From the NCBI RefSeq assembly GCF_003854895.1, contig NZ_CP033966.1:5929224-5993223 (forward strand): a stretch of 64,000 nucleotides of DNA, in the 5' to 3' direction. This document shows, piece by piece, positions 6,565 through 15,451 of this stretch; position 1 is the stretch's first letter, and each line of letters opens with the position of its first letter. Made by a program: the position numbers and the translations under genes. The notes beneath the pieces are model-generated. The model was not told the DNA's origin, ran no database searches, and saw only the letters and a list, made by a program, of their open reading frames with translations. The DNA is from Pigmentiphaga sp. H8 (GTDB lineage Bacteria > Pseudomonadota > Gammaproteobacteria > Burkholderiales > Burkholderiaceae_B).

Positions 6565-8658
6565 ATGACCGCACCCCATCTGGCGCCCGCAGCGGCGCCC
6601 CTGCGCATCGCCGTGGATATCGGCGGGACGTTCACCGACATGGCTGCCTTCGACGAAGGCACCGGCACGCTGCATTTCGGCAAGGCCCTGTCCACGCACG
6701 GCCGGCTGGTCGAAGGCATCCAGCACACGCTGGACGGCGCCGGCATCGACCTGCGCAACGGCTACCTTTTCCTGCATGGCTCGACCATCGCCATCAACAC
6801 GCTGCTCGAACGAAACGGCGCGAAGACGGCGCTGCTGATCACCGAGGGATTCCGCGACATCTACGAGATCGGCCGCGTCAACCGCCCCGATGCCTACAAC
6901 CTTTTCTTCTCCAAGCACACGCCACTGGTCAAGCGTTCGCTGCGCTACGAAGTCCAGGAGCGGCTGCGCGCGGACGGCAGCGTCCACAAGCCCCTGGACG
7001 AGGCACGGGTGCGCGAGGTGGCGCGGGAATTGAAGGCGCAGGGCGTGGAGGCGGCCGCGGTGCTGCTGCTGCATTCCTATCGCAAGCCCGACCACGAGAA
7101 GCGCGTGAAGGAGATCCTGCTCGAGGAACTGCCGCACGCCTTCGTGACCGCCTCGCATGAACTGTCGCAGGAATACCGCGAGTTCGAACGCGTGTCGACC
7201 GCCGTCGCCAATGCCTACGTGGGGCCGCGCGTGTCGGCCTACCTGGGCCAGCTCGAGACGCACCTGGGCGAGCGCGGCTTCGGCGGCGACTTCTACGCGG
7301 TCCAGTCCACCGGCGGTCTGTTCCCGCTGGAACATGCGCGCCGCGAATGCGTCCGCATGCTGGAGTCGGGTCCCGCCGCGGGCGTCATCGGCGCCCAGGC
7401 GATCTGCGCGCAGCTCGGCCTGCCCGACGCCATCGCCTTCGACATGGGCGGCACCACGGCCAAGGCCGGCGTGATCAGCGAAGGGCGCCCGCTCACCACC
7501 GGCAGCGCGCTGATCGGCGGCTACGAGAAGGCGCTGCCCATCCAGATCCCCATGATGGACATCTTCGAAGTGGGTACCGGCGGCGGCAGCATCGCGCGCG
7601 TCGAGCTGGGCAATGCGCTGCGGGTGGGGCCGCGGAGCGCCGGCTCTATGCCGGGCCCGGTCTGCTACGGCCGGGGCGGCACCGAACCCACGGTGACCGA
7701 CGCCAACCTGGTACTGGGCCGCCTGGACGCCGGACACTTCCTGGGCGGCGAGATGCCGCTGGACCTGGAGGGCGCGCGCGCCGCCATGCACGAACGCATC
7801 GCCGCGCCGCTGGGGCTGGAAACGGTCGAGGCCGCGGACGGCATCCTGCGCATCGCGGTGACGGCGATGTCGCACGCGGTCAAGGCGGTCACCACCGAGC
7901 GCGGCCTGGACGCCGGCAGCTTCACCATGGTGGTCTACGGCGGCGCCGGGCCGCTGCACGCCTCGGCCATCGCGCGCGAACTCGGCATCCGCCGCGTGCT
8001 CATTCCCTATGCGCCGGGCTATTTCTCGGCCTACGGCATGCTGTTCAGCGACCTGCGCTACGACTACGTGCGTTCGGTGTTCCGCCACCTGGACGACCTG
8101 TCGTTCGACGAGATCGAGTCGCTGTACGCATCGATGGAGACGGAAGGGCGTGCGGCGGTCGCGGCCTCGGCGGTGCGGCCGGACGAGATCGTTATCGAGC
8201 GTTCGGCCGACATGCGCTACGTCGGCCAGGAACATGCGGTCACGGTGGACCTGCCGCGCGTGTATTTCGAGCGCCAGGACCGCGACGCGATCAAGCGCCA
8301 TTTCGACGACGTCCACGCCATCCGCTACGGCACCAGCGCGCCGGCCGAACCGGCCGACATCGTCAGCCTGCGCGTGACCGTGCTGGGCGTGATGCGCAAG
8401 CCGCCGCGCCATGCTGTGCGGGCCGGCGGCCAGACGCCGCCCGAAGGCGCGCTGCGCGCCACCAAGCCGGTGTACTTCCGTTCGCACGGCCAGGTGCCGA
8501 CGCCGGTGTACCGCCGCGACGCCCTGCTGGCCGGCAACCGCATTCCGGGGCCAGCCCTGATCGAAGAACATGCCTCCACGACCGTCGTCCAGCCGGGCGA
8601 CGAACTGACCGTGGACGACTGCGGCAACCTGCACGTGGCCATCGGGAGCGAACGTTGA
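6565..8658 (+). CDS. hyuA: hydantoinase/oxoprolinase subunit A (HyuA-like)
   Basis: A 697-residue protein of the hydantoinase A / N-methylhydantoinase / acetone carboxylase beta family. The N-terminus has the ASKHA ATPase phosphate-1 motif VDIGGTFTDM, followed by LHGSTIAINTLLERNGAKTA and the second phosphate loop FDMGGTTAKAGVI; GGAGPLHASAIARELGI marks the C-terminal half. Such subunits use ATP to activate a carbonyl for ring opening or carboxylation together with subunit B. The frame stays open far upstream, but the ATG at 6565, shortly before the first conserved strand, fits the family. Its stop overlaps the hyuB ATG by one base (TGATG). Confidence 0.9.
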   Translation: MTAPHLAPAAAPLRIAVDIGGTFTDMAAFDEGTGTLHFGKALSTHGRLVEGIQHTLDGAGIDLRNGYLFLHGSTIAINTLLERNGAKTALLITEGFRDIYEIGRVNRPDAYNLFFSKHTPLVKRSLRYEVQERLRADGSVHKPLDEARVREVARELKAQGVEAAAVLLLHSYRKPDHEKRVKEILLEELPHAFVTASHELSQEYREFERVSTAVANAYVGPRVSAYLGQLETHLGERGFGGDFYAVQSTGGLFPLEHARRECVRMLESGPAAGVIGAQAICAQLGLPDAIAFDMGGTTAKAGVISEGRPLTTGSALIGGYEKALPIQIPMMDIFEVGTGGGSIARVELGNALRVGPRSAGSMPGPVCYGRGGTEPTVTDANLVLGRLDAGHFLGGEMPLDLEGARAAMHERIAAPLGLETVEAADGILRIAVTAMSHAVKAVTTERGLDAGSFTMVVYGGAGPLHASAIARELGIRRVLIPYAPGYFSAYGMLFSDLRYDYVRSVFRHLDDLSFDEIESLYASMETEGRAAVAASAVRPDEIVIERSADMRYVGQEHAVTVDLPRVYFERQDRDAIKRHFDDVHAIRYGTSAPAEPADIVSLRVTVLGVMRKPPRHAVRAGGQTPPEGALRATKPVYFRSHGQVPTPVYRRDALLAGNRIPGPALIEEHASTTVVQPGDELTVDDCGNLHVAIGSER

Positions 8659-10409
8659 TGAACGCGCGAGAAACGAACCAGCACACCGTCGATCCGGTCA
8701 CGGTGGAGATCATCCGCAACGGCCTGCTGGCCGTGACGGAGGAAATGAAGACCAACCTGACGAGGACCGCCTACAACCTCATCATCTACGAGGCGCTGGA
8801 CTTCACCGTGGGCCTGTTCACGCCCGAGGGCGACACGGTGTCGATCGGCCTGGGCCTGCCCATGTTCATCCGCGGGATGTCCGAGACCGTCAAGGCCAAG
8901 ATCCGCCACTTCGGAATGGAGAACATCCATCCCGGCGACATCCTGGTCACCAACGACGCCTACGTCACCGGCAGCCACCTGAATCACTTCACCTTCACCA
9001 TGCCGGTGTTCCACGAGGGCCGCATCGTCGCCTTCACCTGCTGCATGGCGCACTGGCTGGACGTGGGCGGCACGCTGGGCCAGGTCACGACCGACATCTT
9101 CTCGGAAGGGATACAGATCCCCATCGTCAAGTACCGCCGCGCCGGCGTGGTCAACCAGGACCTGGTCGACATCATCGCGATGAACGTGCGCCTGCCCGAG
9201 CGCGCGCTGGGCGACCTGCGCGCGCAGATCACCGCCATCACCACCGGCGAGCGGCGCTTCCTGGAACTGGTCCAGCGCTACGGCGCCGATGCCGTGCACG
9301 GCTCGATCGCGCAGATCATGGACCAGTCGGAAGCGGTGGCGCGGCAGAACACGCTCAGCATTCCCGACGGCGTCTACGAGGCCGAGTCCTACATGGACGA
9401 CGACGGCGTGGACGTGGGGCGGCGCATTCCCATCCGGGTCAAGGTGATCAAGCAGGGCGACGAGATGACCATCGACCTGTCGGACGTGAGCCGGCAGGTG
9501 CGCGGCTTCTACAACTCCGGCTTCACCACCGGCATCGCGTGCGCGCAGGTGGCCTTCAAGTGCCTGACCACGCCCACCGACTATCCGGTCAACGACGGCA
9601 GCTTCCGGCCGTTGAAGGTGGTCATGCCCATGGGTACCGTCATCAGCGCCGAGCGCCCGTTCCCGATGCGGGTCTGGATGACCTTCCCCATGACCGTCAT
9701 CGACACCATCTTCAAGGCGCTGGCGCCGGCCATACCCGACCGCGCCATCGCCGGCCACCATGCCGACCTGGTGTTCCCCAACATCCACGGCATCTCGCCC
9801 GAGGACGGCCGCCTGTTCATCGTGGGCATCGGCCCGCTGGGCGGAGGCTGGGGCGCGAAATCGCGCGAGGACGGCGTGTCGGTCACGGTGTGCATCAACG
9901 ACGGCGACACCCACAACAGTCCCACCGAGCAGCTCGAGGCCAAGTATCCGGTCCTGGTCGAGCGCTATGCCATCCGCGCCGACAGCGGCGGCGCCGGCAC
10001 CTATCGCGGCGGACTGGGCGCCGAGATGGTGGTGCAGGCGCTGTCCCCCTTCGCCGTGACCACGCGCATCGACCGCATGCACTGCAAGCCCTGGGGTCTG
10101 GAGGGGGGCCACGAGGCCGCGGGCAACGGCATCGCCATCCGCCGCAAGGGCGAATGGGACGACGGCATGCCCAACGCCAAGATCTTCAACGTGCGGCTGG
10201 AGCGCGGCGATGCCTACAAGATGCTGTCGGGCGGCGGCGGCGGTTTCGGCGATCCGCGCGGACGCGACCCCGAGACGGTGGCCGAGGACGTGCGCGAGGG
10301 CTATGTCAGCGCCCAGGCGGCGCGCGACGTCTACGGCGTGGCGATGACCGCCGAAGGCGCGGTGGACCATGCCGCCACCCAGGCGCTGCGGGGCCGCCGT
10401 GCCGCCTGA
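8658..10409 (+). CDS. hyuB: hydantoinase/oxoprolinase subunit B (HyuB-like)
   Basis: A 583-residue partner subunit of HyuA. Recognisable segments are DPVTVEIIRNGLLAVTEEMK at the N-terminus, NDAYVTGSHLNHFT, FTCCMAHWLDVGG (a candidate metal or catalytic region) and the Gly-rich end MLSGGGGGFGDPRGRD. In the related acetone and acetophenone carboxylases and in 5-oxoprolinase, A and B form one ATP-dependent complex. The start is fixed by the one-base overlap with the hyuA stop. The substrate (hydantoin, oxoproline, or a ketone to be carboxylated) cannot be decided from sequence; the accompanying CobW-type GTPase favours a metal-dependent member. Confidence 0.9.
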   Translation: MNARETNQHTVDPVTVEIIRNGLLAVTEEMKTNLTRTAYNLIIYEALDFTVGLFTPEGDTVSIGLGLPMFIRGMSETVKAKIRHFGMENIHPGDILVTNDAYVTGSHLNHFTFTMPVFHEGRIVAFTCCMAHWLDVGGTLGQVTTDIFSEGIQIPIVKYRRAGVVNQDLVDIIAMNVRLPERALGDLRAQITAITTGERRFLELVQRYGADAVHGSIAQIMDQSEAVARQNTLSIPDGVYEAESYMDDDGVDVGRRIPIRVKVIKQGDEMTIDLSDVSRQVRGFYNSGFTTGIACAQVAFKCLTTPTDYPVNDGSFRPLKVVMPMGTVISAERPFPMRVWMTFPMTVIDTIFKALAPAIPDRAIAGHHADLVFPNIHGISPEDGRLFIVGIGPLGGGWGAKSREDGVSVTVCINDGDTHNSPTEQLEAKYPVLVERYAIRADSGGAGTYRGGLGAEMVVQALSPFAVTTRIDRMHCKPWGLEGGHEAAGNGIAIRRKGEWDDGMPNAKIFNVRLERGDAYKMLSGGGGGFGDPRGRDPETVAEDVREGYVSAQAARDVYGVAMTAEGAVDHAATQALRGRRAA

Positions 10410-10779
10410 TGCCGCCGCCCGCGCCGCCGCGCTGCTGCGCCTGTGGAACGACCTGGCGCTGCAGCACGTGTCCATGGGCGGCGCCTGCGCGTGCGGCATG
10501 GGCGGCGTGACGCTGCGGTTGCAGGATTTCGAGCGCGACATCCTGGACTACCTGCGCGACGATGCCGGGCGGCTGGGCGAGGCCGAGGCCCACGCGCTGC
10601 TGCAATGCCATGCCCCGGCCGGACAGGAAGGAGGCATGGCAGCCGTGCTGTCGGCGCTGGCCGATCCCGACGGGGGTGTTCCGCAGGCCGGCGCGGCATG
10701 GCTGCTGGGCCGGCTGGATCGCACCCTGAGTTCTTTCGCCCGCCTGCACGGCGGCGCGCGTTTCGGAGCCTTGCCATGA
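10399..10779 (+). CDS. small Cys-containing protein of the hyu operon, function unknown
   Basis: About 126 residues from a GTG at 10399; an ATG ten codons upstream is possible but lies deeper inside hyuB. I do not recognise a named family. It is predicted cytoplasmic and largely helical, with a distinctive Gly/Cys patch near residues 25-36 (SMGGACACGMGG, a Cys-x-Cys pair at 30 and 32), a further Cys-His at 70-71 and His23 nearby. These could bind a metal or cluster. It overlaps hyuB by 11 bases and the GTPase gene by 4 bases, so it is part of the operon and probably needed stoichiometrically. A role in metal delivery to HyuAB is inference from context. Confidence 0.7.
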   Translation: MPPDAAARAAALLRLWNDLALQHVSMGGACACGMGGVTLRLQDFERDILDYLRDDAGRLGEAEAHALLQCHAPAGQEGGMAAVLSALADPDGGVPQAGAAWLLGRLDRTLSSFARLHGGARFGALP

Positions 10780-11822
10780 TAGAGACGGACGACCGCATCC
10801 CGGTCACGGTGCTGACCGGCTTCCTGGGCAGCGGCAAGACCACCCTGCTGAACCGCCTGCTGGCGCGGCCCGCCCTGCGCGACACGGCGGTCATCATCAA
10901 CGAGTTCGGCGAGGTCGGGCTGGACCACCATCTGCTGGAACAGAGCGCCGAGGACATGGTGCTGCTGGCCAACGGCTGCATCTGCTGCACCATCCGCGGC
11001 GACCTGGTCGAGGCCTTCGAGCGGCTGGACCGGCGGCTGGCGGACCAGGCCGCGCCGCTGCGGCGCGTGGTGATCGAGACCACCGGGCTGGCCGATCCCG
11101 CTCCCATCCTGCACACGCTGATGGGCGAGCCCGCGGTGGCGCGCCGCTACCGGCTGGACCACGTGGCCACGACCGTCGATGCCTGCAACGGCATCGATAC
11201 GCTGGACCGGCAGGAAGAGGCGGTGAAGCAGGCGGCGGTGGCCGACCTGCTGGTGCTGACCAAGACCGACCTCGCGTCCGCCGGCCAGTCCGAGGCCCTG
11301 CTGCGCCGGCTGCGGGAGATCAATCCGGGCGCCGATGCGGTGCGCGCCGGCCGTGACGACGGCGACTGGCTGGCGGCGCCGGACGGCCGCCAGCGCGACG
11401 TGCGGCGCTGGCTGCAAGCCGAGGCGCACGATGCACACGGCGATGCGCACGGACATCCCGCCCACGGCCATGACCACGGACACCATCACGACCACGACCG
11501 CACCCGCCACGGCGACCGCATCCGGTCGTACGTGGTGACCCGCGACGAACCCGTGTCATGGGCCGGCGTGCAGCGCTGGCTGGCCATGCTGGCCACGCTG
11601 CGCGGCCCCGACCTGCTGCGCGTCAAGGGCATCGTCAACGTCATCGAGCACCCGGGCCGGCCGGTGGTCATACACGGGGTCCAGCACGTGTTCCATCCCC
11701 ATTCCTTCCTGCCCGCCTGGCCCGACGACGACCACCGCACCCGCATCGTCTTCATCACCCGCGACGTCGACCGCGACCTGGTCGACGACACGCTCAGGAT
11801 CTTCGAGCGCCGACAACCCTAG
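10776..11822 (+). CDS. CobW/COG0523 G3E-family GTPase, metallochaperone-like
   Basis: A 348-residue GTPase. It has the Walker A loop GFLGSGKTT (15-23), the metal-binding CxCC motif (Cys68, Cys70, Cys71 in NGCICCT), ETTGLADPAP as the Walker B region and TKTD as the base-recognition motif. A His-rich stretch at about 218-245 (AHGHPAHGHDHGHHHDHD) lies between the GTPase and the C-terminal CobW domain. COG0523 GTPases insert or deliver metals such as Zn, Co or Fe. The ATG overlaps the stop of the small Cys protein gene (ATGA). Its place in the hyu operon suggests it loads the HyuAB enzyme with its metal. Confidence 0.9.
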   Translation: MIETDDRIPVTVLTGFLGSGKTTLLNRLLARPALRDTAVIINEFGEVGLDHHLLEQSAEDMVLLANGCICCTIRGDLVEAFERLDRRLADQAAPLRRVVIETTGLADPAPILHTLMGEPAVARRYRLDHVATTVDACNGIDTLDRQEEAVKQAAVADLLVLTKTDLASAGQSEALLRRLREINPGADAVRAGRDDGDWLAAPDGRQRDVRRWLQAEAHDAHGDAHGHPAHGHDHGHHHDHDRTRHGDRIRSYVVTRDEPVSWAGVQRWLAMLATLRGPDLLRVKGIVNVIEHPGRPVVIHGVQHVFHPHSFLPAWPDDDHRTRIVFITRDVDRDLVDDTLRIFERRQP

Positions 11823-11857
11823 CCCCCCCGCCCATCACAACGACAAAGGAGACCGAC

Positions 11858-12823
11858 ATGAAGCCTTTCATCCGATATCTCGCGGGCCTGCTGGCCTGCG
11901 CCGCCACGCTGGCCGCCAGCGCGCAGGCCTATCCCCAGCGGCCCGTCCGCGTCATCGTGCCCTATCCGCCGGGCGGCACGGTGGACGCGGTGGCGCGCGT
12001 GTTCGCCGACAGCCTGGGCCACCAGCTGGGCCAGACCTTCGTGGTCGAGAACCGCGCCGGCGCCAGCGGATCCATAGGCAGCGAAGCGGTGGCGCGCGCG
12101 CCGGCCGACGGCTACACCCTGCTGGTCAATGCCTCGACCTTCGCGGCCGGCCCGTGGCTGCTCAAGTCCCTGCCCTACGACATCCACAAGGACTTCACGC
12201 CCATCACCAACCTGGGCGAGGTGCCGCTGCTGGTTACCGCCAACCCCGGCGTGCCGGCGAAAGACCTCAAGTCGTTCATCGCGCTGGCGCACCAGGCGCC
12301 CGGCAAATACTTCTTCGGCGCCTCCGCCGCCGGTTCGGCCAGCCACCTGGCCGAGGCCGCCATCAGCTACGAGGCCAAGGCCGACATCCCCGTCGTGCTG
12401 TACAAGGGCACCGGGCCTGCGCTGACCGATCTCATGGGCGGCCACATCAGCGCCGTCATCGATGCCGTGCCGTCGTCGCTGCCGCCGGTCAAGGCCGGCC
12501 GCACCAAGGCGCTGGCCGTCACCAGCGCCCAGCGCCTGCCCGCGCTGCCCGACGTGCCCACGGTGGCCGAATCGGGATTGCAGGGATTCGAGATGGTGTC
12601 CTGGTACGGCCTGTGGGGGCCGGCGGGCCTGCCCGCCGACGTGGTGGCCAGACTGCACGACGCCGTGCGCAAGGCCATCGACTCGCCGCGGGTCAAGCAG
12701 ACGCTGAGCGAACAGGCGTTCGTCGGCAAGGGGTCGCCGCCCCAGGCGTTCGCGGACTATGTCCGCGCCGAAAGCGCCAAGTACGGGAAGCTGATCAAGG
12801 CGGCGAACATCACCGTCGAGTGA
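11858..12823 (+). CDS. Bug-family solute-binding protein of the hyu operon
   Basis: A 321-residue receptor with a Sec leader ending ASAQA before YPQRPVRV. Family signatures are VPYPPGGTVDAVARVF, VVENRAGASGSIGSEAVARA, ADGYTLLV and GTGPALTDLMGGH. The start has a consensus ribosome binding site (AAAGGAG, about eight bases upstream). It lies 35 bases after the GTPase gene in the same direction, so it probably imports the substrate of HyuAB. Its last 14 bases overlap the convergent LysR gene. Confidence 0.92.
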   Translation: MKPFIRYLAGLLACAATLAASAQAYPQRPVRVIVPYPPGGTVDAVARVFADSLGHQLGQTFVVENRAGASGSIGSEAVARAPADGYTLLVNASTFAAGPWLLKSLPYDIHKDFTPITNLGEVPLLVTANPGVPAKDLKSFIALAHQAPGKYFFGASAAGSASHLAEAAISYEAKADIPVVLYKGTGPALTDLMGGHISAVIDAVPSSLPPVKAGRTKALAVTSAQRLPALPDVPTVAESGLQGFEMVSWYGLWGPAGLPADVVARLHDAVRKAIDSPRVKQTLSEQAFVGKGSPPQAFADYVRAESAKYGKLIKAANITVE

Positions 12824-13754
12824 GCGCCGGGGCCACGCCCGCCATGGTCGGCATGGCGGCGCGCATCATGTCGATGAAGGCGCGCAGCTTGGCCGGGTAG
12901 TAGCGGGCGTACGGATAGATCAGGTAGAGCGGCAGCGACGCGGCGCGCCATTGGGGCGCGACGTGGCGCAGCCGGCCCTGGCGCAGGTCGTCGGCCACCA
13001 CCCAGGCCGACGTGATGCCGGCGCCCACGCCGTCCAGCATGGCGGCGCGCAGCGCGTACAGGCTGTCGGTGCTCATGCGCGGGCGGATGGGGAAGCGGTG
13101 CCCGATGCCGTCGGCGCCGCGCGTCAGCACCACCTCGTCGCGGTAATACATGTTCAGCGCCACCCAGGGCAATGTCTCCAGGGCCTTGACCTCGTCCGGC
13201 GGCGTACCGTTCGGCAGCAGGGATGGCGCGGCCACGACGATGCGGGGCACTTCGGCCAGCAGGATGGCGACGACATCGGGGTCGTTCACCGCGCCCACCT
13301 GGATCGCGCAGTCCAGCCCTTCGGCGATGAAGTCGGCGTGGCGGTCCTGCAGCAGCCATTCGACCGAGGCTTCGGGATAGCGCCGCAGGTAGTCGGTCAG
13401 CGGCGCCACCATCTGGTCCTGGCCGAAGGCATGCGGCACCAGCACGCGCAGCGTGCCGCGCGGCTCGTCGTGGGCGCCGCGCAGGTCGGCCTCCATGGCG
13501 TCCCAGGTCGCGCCCAGTTCCTTCGCGTGGGCATAGCAGCGTTCGCCGTCGCTGGTCAGCGTCATGCCGTGGGTGGAGCGCTGCAGCAGGCGCAGCCCCA
13601 ACAGGCGTTCCAGCGTCTGCAGCCTGCGGCTGACCGTGGGCTGGGTGGTGCCCAGTTGCACGGCGGCGGCGGACAGGCTTCCGGCTTCGACGATGCGGAC
13701 GAAGGTCTGCATCAGTTCGATGCGGTCGATGGAAGGGGACACGCTGGTTTTCAT
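12810..13754 (-). CDS. LysR-family transcriptional regulator
   Basis: A 314-residue LysR protein of the broad DmlR/CrgA-like branch. The HTH is at about residues 12-45 (MQTFVRIVEAGSLSAAAVQL, TTQPTVSRRLQTLERLLGL), and the effector domain starts near residue 97 (GTLRVLVPHAFGQDQMV). It ends convergently against the Bug gene with a 14-base overlap and is divergent from an MFS exporter across 56 bases, so the exporter is the probable target. The same codons could begin a few residues later, but the first ATG gives the usual family length. Confidence 0.88.
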   Translation of the reverse strand: MKTSVSPSIDRIELMQTFVRIVEAGSLSAAAVQLGTTQPTVSRRLQTLERLLGLRLLQRSTHGMTLTSDGERCYAHAKELGATWDAMEADLRGAHDEPRGTLRVLVPHAFGQDQMVAPLTDYLRRYPEASVEWLLQDRHADFIAEGLDCAIQVGAVNDPDVVAILLAEVPRIVVAAPSLLPNGTPPDEVKALETLPWVALNMYYRDEVVLTRGADGIGHRFPIRPRMSTDSLYALRAAMLDGVGAGITSAWVVADDLRQGRLRHVAPQWRAASLPLYLIYPYARYYPAKLRAFIDMMRAAMPTMAGVAPALTRR

Positions 13755-13810
13755 GCGTCAAGCGTATAACGAATCTGCGTCCTCAGGGGCTACACGACGT
13801 AACCGCGGCC

Positions 13811-15070
13811 ATGCAGAATCCCGTCCTATCGAACGATTCCGGGTTTACGAGCATGTCATCCATACAAATCGCGCATGGTGCGTCCCTACCTGCCGCACCC
13901 GCCGCGCGGCTGACCACCTCGCTGGTCGGCCTGCTGGCTACCGGGGCGGGGCTGAGCGTGGCTTCCATCTACTACAGCCAGCCCATGCTGGGGCTGCTGA
14001 GCCAGGACCTGGGGGCCGGCGAAGGCACCGTGGGGCTGGTGCCCACCTTGACCCAGCTGGGCTACGCGGCGGGGATCCTGCTGCTGGCGCCGCTGGGCGA
14101 CCGCTACGACCGGCGCCGCATCATCGTCGGCAAGTCGGCGGTGCTGGCGCTGGCCCTGTTGCTGAGCGGCCTGGCGCCGGGCGTGGGCTGGCTGCTGGCC
14201 GCCAGCCTGGCAGTGGGGCTGGCGGCCACGCTGGCCCAGGACATCGTGCCGGCGGCCGCGACGCTGGCGCCCGATGCGCAGCGCGGCAAGGCCGTGGGCA
14301 CCGTCATGACCGGCCTGCTGCTGGGCATCCTGCTGTCGCGCGTGGTCAGCGGCTTCGTGGCGGAATACTGGAACTGGCGCGCCATGTTCCTGGTGGCCGC
14401 GGTGTCCGTCGCCGGCGTGGGCGTGGTGGCGGCGCGCGGCTTGCCGCGCTTCGCGCCCACCGCGCAGCTGGGATATGGCGCGCTGCTGGCTTCCATGGCG
14501 CAATTGTGGCGCCGCCATGGCGCGCTGCGCCGCGCGGTCTACGCGCAAGGCCTGTTGGCGGTGGGCTTCAGCGCCTTCTGGTGCACGCTGGCCGTGATGC
14601 TGCACGACCGCTTCCACCTGGGCAGCACGGCGGCCGGCGCCTTCGGCCTGGCCGGCGCGGCGGGCGCCCTGGCCGCGCCCTTCGCCGGCCGGCTGGCCGA
14701 CCGCCGTGGTTCCGACGGCGTGGCCCGCATCGCCACCATCATCGCCGCGGTCTCGTTCGCCAGCCTGGCGCTGACCGAGGTGTTGCCGGCACAGGCGCAG
14801 CTCGCCCTGCTGGTCGCCAGCGCCATCGGCTTCGACTTCGGCGTGCAGGCTTCGCTGGTGGCCAGCCAGACCCAGGTCTACGGCCTGGAGCCCGCGGCGC
14901 GTAGCCGGCTGAACGCCCTGCTGGTGGCCGGAATGTTCATCGGCATGGCCGCTGGCGCGGGGCTGGGCAGCCTGGTGTGGGCGCACGCGGGCTGGCTGGG
15001 CGTGGTGGGGCTGGCCACGGCGACGGCACTGGGGGCGTTGGGGGTGAGGATGGGGCGCTTGGTGCGCTAG
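13811..15070 (+). CDS. major facilitator superfamily transporter
   Basis: A 419-residue inner-membrane transporter with about twelve hydrophobic segments. The MFS loop 2-3 signature appears as APLGDRYDRRRIIVGKSA, and helix-breaking Gly/Pro segments recur. It resembles the DHA1 drug/sugar-efflux group, typically proton antiporters. Neither candidate start (13811, or 13853 at MSSIQIAHG) has a strong ribosome binding site; the second leaves a shorter cytoplasmic N-terminus and is plausible. It is divergent from LysR. Substrate unknown. Confidence 0.85.
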   Translation: MQNPVLSNDSGFTSMSSIQIAHGASLPAAPAARLTTSLVGLLATGAGLSVASIYYSQPMLGLLSQDLGAGEGTVGLVPTLTQLGYAAGILLLAPLGDRYDRRRIIVGKSAVLALALLLSGLAPGVGWLLAASLAVGLAATLAQDIVPAAATLAPDAQRGKAVGTVMTGLLLGILLSRVVSGFVAEYWNWRAMFLVAAVSVAGVGVVAARGLPRFAPTAQLGYGALLASMAQLWRRHGALRRAVYAQGLLAVGFSAFWCTLAVMLHDRFHLGSTAAGAFGLAGAAGALAAPFAGRLADRRGSDGVARIATIIAAVSFASLALTEVLPAQAQLALLVASAIGFDFGVQASLVASQTQVYGLEPAARSRLNALLVAGMFIGMAAGAGLGSLVWAHAGWLGVVGLATATALGALGVRMGRLVR

Positions 15071-15133
15071 CTAGTCGTGGATGGCAACACGTCGTGCGTG
15101 TACGTCCGGATTCAGCTACGGTTGTATTGCATT

Positions 15134-15162
15134 TTGCTATTTTTATTTACTTTTGCGATAAT
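15134..15162 (+). promoter_or_regulatory. candidate promoter of higBA, giving a possibly leaderless transcript
   Basis: TTGCTA (15134-15139), a 17-base spacer and GATAAT (15157-15162) form a good sigma-70-like promoter in AT-rich DNA. The toxin ATG is at 15170, only seven bases after the -10 box, so transcription would start at or next to the start codon. Confidence 0.5.
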
Positions 15163-15169
15163 CTATTCC

Positions 15170-15451
15170 ATGCACATCATCTCCAAGCGGTCATTGCGTG
15201 AATTCTGGGTCGTCCACCCAGCATCCACCAATGCGCTGCTTCATTGGCACACCACGCTGGAACACGCTCAAGCAACCGATTTCTCTGCATTGAAGACGGT
15301 GTTCAACACGGTGGACTGGGTGGGTGGCTATGTAGTCTTCGACGTAGGCGGCAACAAGTACCGCATCGTTGCGGACGTGGTGTTCCGATCGCAAACTGTC
15401 TTCATCAAGCACGTTTTTACGCACAAGGAGTACGACTCATGGAAGCCGTGA
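15170..15451 (+). CDS. higB: HigB-type mRNA interferase toxin
   Basis: A 93-residue protein of the HigB toxin family (RelE-like fold), which cuts translated mRNA. Recognisable blocks are ISKRSLREFWVVHP, the central GGYVVFDVGGNKYRIVADV and the basic C-terminal FIKHVFTHKEYDSW, containing the usual catalytic His/Lys/Tyr side chains. It precedes the antitoxin gene, the order typical of higBA, and overlaps it by 13 bases. The upstream 100 bases are clearly AT-richer than the surroundings, consistent with horizontal acquisition. Confidence 0.9.
   Translation: MHIISKRSLREFWVVHPASTNALLHWHTTLEHAQATDFSALKTVFNTVDWVGGYVVFDVGGNKYRIVADVVFRSQTVFIKHVFTHKEYDSWKP

Noticed and set aside
6496..8634. 712-codon minus-strand frame opposite hyuA
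   Set aside because: Composition is repetitive (Arg, Gly, Val, His, Asp) and it overlaps hyuA motifs completely; a GC-driven shadow.
11421..11520. His-rich repeat read as a simple-sequence artefact
   Set aside because: It is in frame within the GTPase gene and His-rich inserts are typical for COG0523 proteins.
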